Shown here in pieces: positions 60,983-64,000 of a stretch of DNA of 64,000 nt (within the stretch, counting starts at the first letter, position 1; the number at the start of each line of letters is the position of its first letter). Both the position numbers and the translations under genes were made by a program. The DNA is from Verrucomicrobiota bacterium. Lineage in GTDB: Bacteria; Verrucomicrobiota; Verrucomicrobiia; Opitutales; Opitutaceae. The notes beneath the pieces are model-generated. The model did not search any database. It worked only from the letters and a program-made list of their open reading frames with translations, and was not told where the DNA came from. Location of the stretch: positions 1 through 64,000 of the forward strand of contig JAFEGO010000025.1 in NCBI GenBank assembly GCA_018239845.1, given 5' to 3'.

Positions 60983-63040
60983 ATGCCCCCCTTCGCCGCG
61001 CTTCTTCCCGTTTCGTCGGATTCCGTCATCCTCCCCTTTCCGGGAGAAACACCGCCCTTCGCCCGCGAAGCTTCCGTTGGTGAAACGCCGCATCAAAGCG
61101 AGGAGCGTTACCGCAAGCTGATCCTGCTTTCGCCCGACGCCAACTTCGTGCACGTCGACGGCCTCATCACCCTCGTCAACCAGGCGTTCTGCCGGCTCAT
61201 GGGGGCCACCCGTCCGGAACAGCTGCTCGGCCGGCCGGCCATCGGGGTAGCTCATGCCAGCAGCCAGGCGCTGGTGCTGCTGCGTCAAATACAGCACTTC
61301 GCCAACCAGCCGGTGCCACCTACGGAGATGACCTTTGTCCGGCTCGACGGCACCACCGTCGAGGTCGAGGTTACGGCGGTGGCCGTTGAGCTGCTGGGCC
61401 ACAAGGAGGTGCAGGTCATCGCCCGCGATATCTCGGCCCGCCAGGCCGCCGTGACGGCGTTGCGCGAGAGCGAGGAGCGCTTCAAGTTCGTGGCCCGCGC
61501 AGTCAGCGACGTGGTATGGGACTGGAATATCCCGGCCAATACGCTGTGGTGGAACGACGGTTTCCTCACGACTTTCGGATTTGCCGCCGGCGAAATCGAG
61601 CCCAGCGTCGAGTCGTGGACCGGGCGGATCCATCCGGATGACCGCAGCCGGGTGGTCGCCAGCATGCGCCAGGCAATCACCGGCCGCACGGAGACTTGGA
61701 AGGAGGAATATCGTTTTCAACGCAAGGACGGCACCCACGCCATCGTGCAGGACAGCGGCTACATCCTGCGCGATGCAACCGGCCAGGGCGTCCGGATGGT
61801 GGGAGGCATGCGCGACCTCACCGAACATCGAAAGATGGAGGCTCAATACCTGCGCGCCCAGCGCATGGAGAGCATCGGCACCTTGGCGGGCGGCATCGCC
61901 CACGACCTGAACAATGTACTCGCGCCCATCATGATGTCGATCGAGTTGCTCAAGCACGATCCCCAGCTCGACACGCGGCGCAGCCGGATCCTCGACATCA
62001 TCCAGCAAAGCAGCCAGCGCGGCGCGAATCTGGTGCGCCAGGTGCTCGTATTCGCCCGTGGCGGCCTCGACGGGCAGCGCGTCGCGGTCGGCCTGCCCGG
62101 CCTGCTCGGCGAGTTGGAGGGCATCGTTACCAGCACCTTCCCGCGTAGCGTCCAGATCGTGGTCGATCTGCCCGCCGGCCTCTGGCCGGTCTTGGGTGAC
62201 ATCACCCAGATCCATCAGGTGTTGCTCAACCTCGCCGTCAATGCCCGCGATGCGATGCCGCACGGTGGCACCCTGACCTTCACGGCGTCCAACCGCACCA
62301 TCGATTCCCAATATGCCAGTACGAGCGAGGAGGCCAAGGCCGGCCAATATGTCCTGCTGCGCGTGACCGACACCGGGGTCGGCATGCCCCAAGCCGTGCG
62401 GGAGCGGATCTTTGAGCCATTTTTCACCACCAAGGAACGCGGCAAGGGCACCGGCATCGGCCTCGCCACGGTACACACCATCGTGAAGAGCCACGGGGGA
62501 TTTCTTTCGGTCGAAAGCGAGCCTGGCCGCGGCACTTCCTTCCTCATCCACCTGCCGGCCGTCCCCGAGGCGGTAAACGTCAGCACCAATCCCTTTCCCC
62601 GGCCAGAGATCGCCCGTGGCCACGACGAGCTCGTGCTCGTGGTCGATGACGAATGCTCGATCCGCGAAATCACCCAGCAGACCCTGGAAACCTTCGGCTA
62701 CCGTGTGATCACCGCCCGCGATGGCGCCGAAGCGGTCGCCCTCTTCGCCAAACAGCCGCACGAGGTCGCCCTCGTGCTCGCCGACATGATGATGCCGATC
62801 ATGGATGGCGAGGCGCTCATTCACGTCCTCCGGCACATCAACCCCGTCGTTCGCATCATTGCCGCCAGCGGCTTGGAGGTCGCCGAAAACATCGCCAAGG
62901 CGGCGAAGGCCGGCGTGACCGACTTTCTGCCGAAACCCTACACCGCGGATATCCTGCTGCGGCGGGTACGCGCCGCGCTGGACCACCCCCTTGCCTCCTC
63001 CACGACGCCCCACGCAACTGAGATTCCGCTCACGCGCTGA
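60983..63040 (+). CDS. hybrid PAS histidine kinase with receiver domain
   Basis: This 685-aa sensor kinase contains two PAS domains (about residues 40-155 and 165-285), a HisKA segment with GGIAHDLNNVLAPI (His307 phosphoacceptor), a HATPase_c domain with N-box NLAVNARDAMPHGG (416-429), G1 DTGVGMP and G2 GKGTGIGLATVH, and a C-terminal receiver with acidic DD (near 555), phospho-acceptor Asp601 in LADMMMPIMDG and Lys651. It lacks obvious transmembrane helices, so it should be a soluble sensor. ATG at 60983 is used; a TTG at 60953 is possible. It has no cognate regulator adjacent and lies downstream of the DUF3185/DUF1328 pair. Confidence 0.92.
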   Translation: MPPFAALLPVSSDSVILPFPGETPPFAREASVGETPHQSEERYRKLILLSPDANFVHVDGLITLVNQAFCRLMGATRPEQLLGRPAIGVAHASSQALVLLRQIQHFANQPVPPTEMTFVRLDGTTVEVEVTAVAVELLGHKEVQVIARDISARQAAVTALRESEERFKFVARAVSDVVWDWNIPANTLWWNDGFLTTFGFAAGEIEPSVESWTGRIHPDDRSRVVASMRQAITGRTETWKEEYRFQRKDGTHAIVQDSGYILRDATGQGVRMVGGMRDLTEHRKMEAQYLRAQRMESIGTLAGGIAHDLNNVLAPIMMSIELLKHDPQLDTRRSRILDIIQQSSQRGANLVRQVLVFARGGLDGQRVAVGLPGLLGELEGIVTSTFPRSVQIVVDLPAGLWPVLGDITQIHQVLLNLAVNARDAMPHGGTLTFTASNRTIDSQYASTSEEAKAGQYVLLRVTDTGVGMPQAVRERIFEPFFTTKERGKGTGIGLATVHTIVKSHGGFLSVESEPGRGTSFLIHLPAVPEAVNVSTNPFPRPEIARGHDELVLVVDDECSIREITQQTLETFGYRVITARDGAEAVALFAKQPHEVALVLADMMMPIMDGEALIHVLRHINPVVRIIAASGLEVAENIAKAAKAGVTDFLPKPYTADILLRRVRAALDHPLASSTTPHATEIPLTR

Positions 63041-63169
63041 AAGCCACCCCCGGCCCGACCCTGCCCCTCTGGCGCAGCTTCAATTCCCGCCCCGTGCCAT
63101 AAGTTGACCAGCGGCTGTAGCGTGGTCACCCAATCAATCGCCTAAGCCTGGAACCCTCGGCATCTCGGG

Positions 63170-64000
63170 TTAGAACTTTCCCTTCGCCACCCGCTTGACC
63201 AGCTCTTCCACCAGCGGGTTGGGGAACCGGCGGCTGGGCGTGATAGCATAGAATGACTCGCGGATCGGATCGATGGCGTGGGTCTCGACCAGCACGCCGC
63301 TTTCGATCTCGTCGCGCACCACCACCGGCGGCACCAGGGCCAGGCCCTCGCCTTCGCGGGCGATCAGGCGCTGCATCGCCATGTCATCGACCTCGGCCAT
63401 CACGTGCGGACGCACCCCGGCCGCGGCCGTCAGGCGGTCGAAGGCCGCGCGGGTGTTGCTCTCGAAGCTGGGTAGGATCACGGGCACGCCGTCGAAGTCT
63501 TCGGGGAACCGCAGCCGCCGGCGTTTCCAAGCCGGCACGCCGACCAGCCCCACGGCCTGCTCGGCGAGGAGGTGGCTGTGCCACGGGGTCTCGGCATCGC
63601 GTCGCGCCGCGGAGTTCGACAGCACCACGTCGGCCTCGTGGGTCTTCAGCGCCACGAGCAGGTCGCGGTGCGAGCCGGAGCGGATGACGACCTCCACGCC
63701 CGCGCGGTGCAGCACCGGCCGGAGGAACTCGAGCTGGAAGTTGCGCGACAGCGTTGACACTGCCCCGACGCGCAGGACCTGTCGCGCCGCGCCGGGAGCG
63801 CGGTTGCGCATGACGTCCAGCAGTTCCTCGCCCGACCGTCCGATGCTGTCGGCGTAGTCGAGCGCGATCCGCCCGGCTTCAGTGAGTTTCAGGCCGCCAC
63901 GGCCGCGGTCGATGAGCTTGTGGCCCAGGCTGTCCTCCAGCTGCCGCAGCTGGATGCTGAGCGCGGGCACGGAGAGATTAAGCTTCTCCGCCGCGCGCGT
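63170..64000 (-). CDS. LysR-family (NhaR-like) transcriptional regulator, cut at window edge
   Basis: This is a partial LysR regulator: the end of the N-terminal helix-turn-helix (TRAAEKLNLSVPALSIQLRQLEDSLGHKLIDRG) continues past the right edge of the window, so the true start is outside. The C-terminal effector domain includes LRVGAVSTLSRNFQLEFLRPVL and FDGVPVILPSFESNTRAAFDRL. The ALDYADSIGRSGEELLDVMRN stretch after the HTH resembles NhaR, which controls sodium/proton antiport. No nhaA is visible. The initial GTG at 63970 lies inside the HTH and is not the real start. Confidence 0.9.
   Translation of the reverse strand, partial: TRAAEKLNLSVPALSIQLRQLEDSLGHKLIDRGRGGLKLTEAGRIALDYADSIGRSGEELLDVMRNRAPGAARQVLRVGAVSTLSRNFQLEFLRPVLHRAGVEVVIRSGSHRDLLVALKTHEADVVLSNSAARRDAETPWHSHLLAEQAVGLVGVPAWKRRRLRFPEDFDGVPVILPSFESNTRAAFDRLTAAAGVRPHVMAEVDDMAMQRLIAREGEGLALVPPVVVRDEIESGVLVETHAIDPIRESFYAITPSRRFPNPLVEELVKRVAKGKF

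Noticed and set aside
60590..63013. An 807-aa minus-strand frame opposite the histidine kinase
   Set aside because: Shadow of the kinase gene caused by GC-rich third positions; no motifs or starts of known families.

Overview
The window is a GC-rich bacterial chromosome segment, probably from a verrucomicrobium of the Opitutaceae type. This is inferred from a PEP-CTERM surface protein, a DHNA-CoA-type thioesterase, an xseB-dxs pair, a RhaT-type symporter and abundant short word-repeat palindromes between genes; there is no rRNA to prove it. One tRNA gene, tRNA-Gly(CCC), is present. I see no CRISPR array, insertion sequence, integrase or replication origin.

Positions 1-17 kb hold housekeeping and precursor genes. 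On the minus strand lie a Gfo/Idh/MocA oxidoreductase and an ftsB-like / UDP-sugar pyrophosphorylase / phosphohexomutase run, which would supply activated sugars. Next come an ExeA/GspB-like ATPase and partner, a first polyprenyl-phosphate sugar transferase, PolX, a thioesterase, xseB-dxs, rhaT, tRNA-Gly, ybaB-recR, and a divergent pair (SDR epimerase-like protein and DJ-1/PfpI protein) separated by only 9 bp.

Positions 17,150-55,741 are the centre of the window: 36 consecutive plus-strand genes with no gap above about 39 nt and many 4-nt ATGA/GTGA overlaps. They look like one polysaccharide (O-antigen or exopolysaccharide) locus. It opens with a fused asparagine-synthase/GT4 protein, followed by a FdtA-like ketoisomerase, a Wzm/Wzt ABC exporter, about 20 further glycosyltransferases (GT2, GT4, GT9, GT11 and unclassified), five methyltransferases (three FkbM-type), three acyltransferases, two polytopic Wzy/WaaL-like proteins, a second sugar-transferase initiator, and a disulfide oxidoreductase as last gene. 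Nucleotide-sugar synthesis genes are nearly absent from the locus and must lie elsewhere.

Positions 55.7-64 kb return to mixed content: hisA, an M42 aminopeptidase, a PEP-CTERM-anchored trypsin-like protease behind a 400-bp non-coding region with a perfect TTTGTCCGAT palindrome, a PhnB-like VOC protein with a RibD/DHFR-like reductase, two small membrane proteins (DUF3185, DUF1328), a hybrid PAS histidine kinase, and a LysR/NhaR-like regulator cut by the window edge.

The most unusual non-coding signal is a family of intergenic elements sharing one scaffold (word-TTC-word-TCC-word-GTT) while the 6-7-nt word differs at each site and is matched by the complementary arm where two arms exist.
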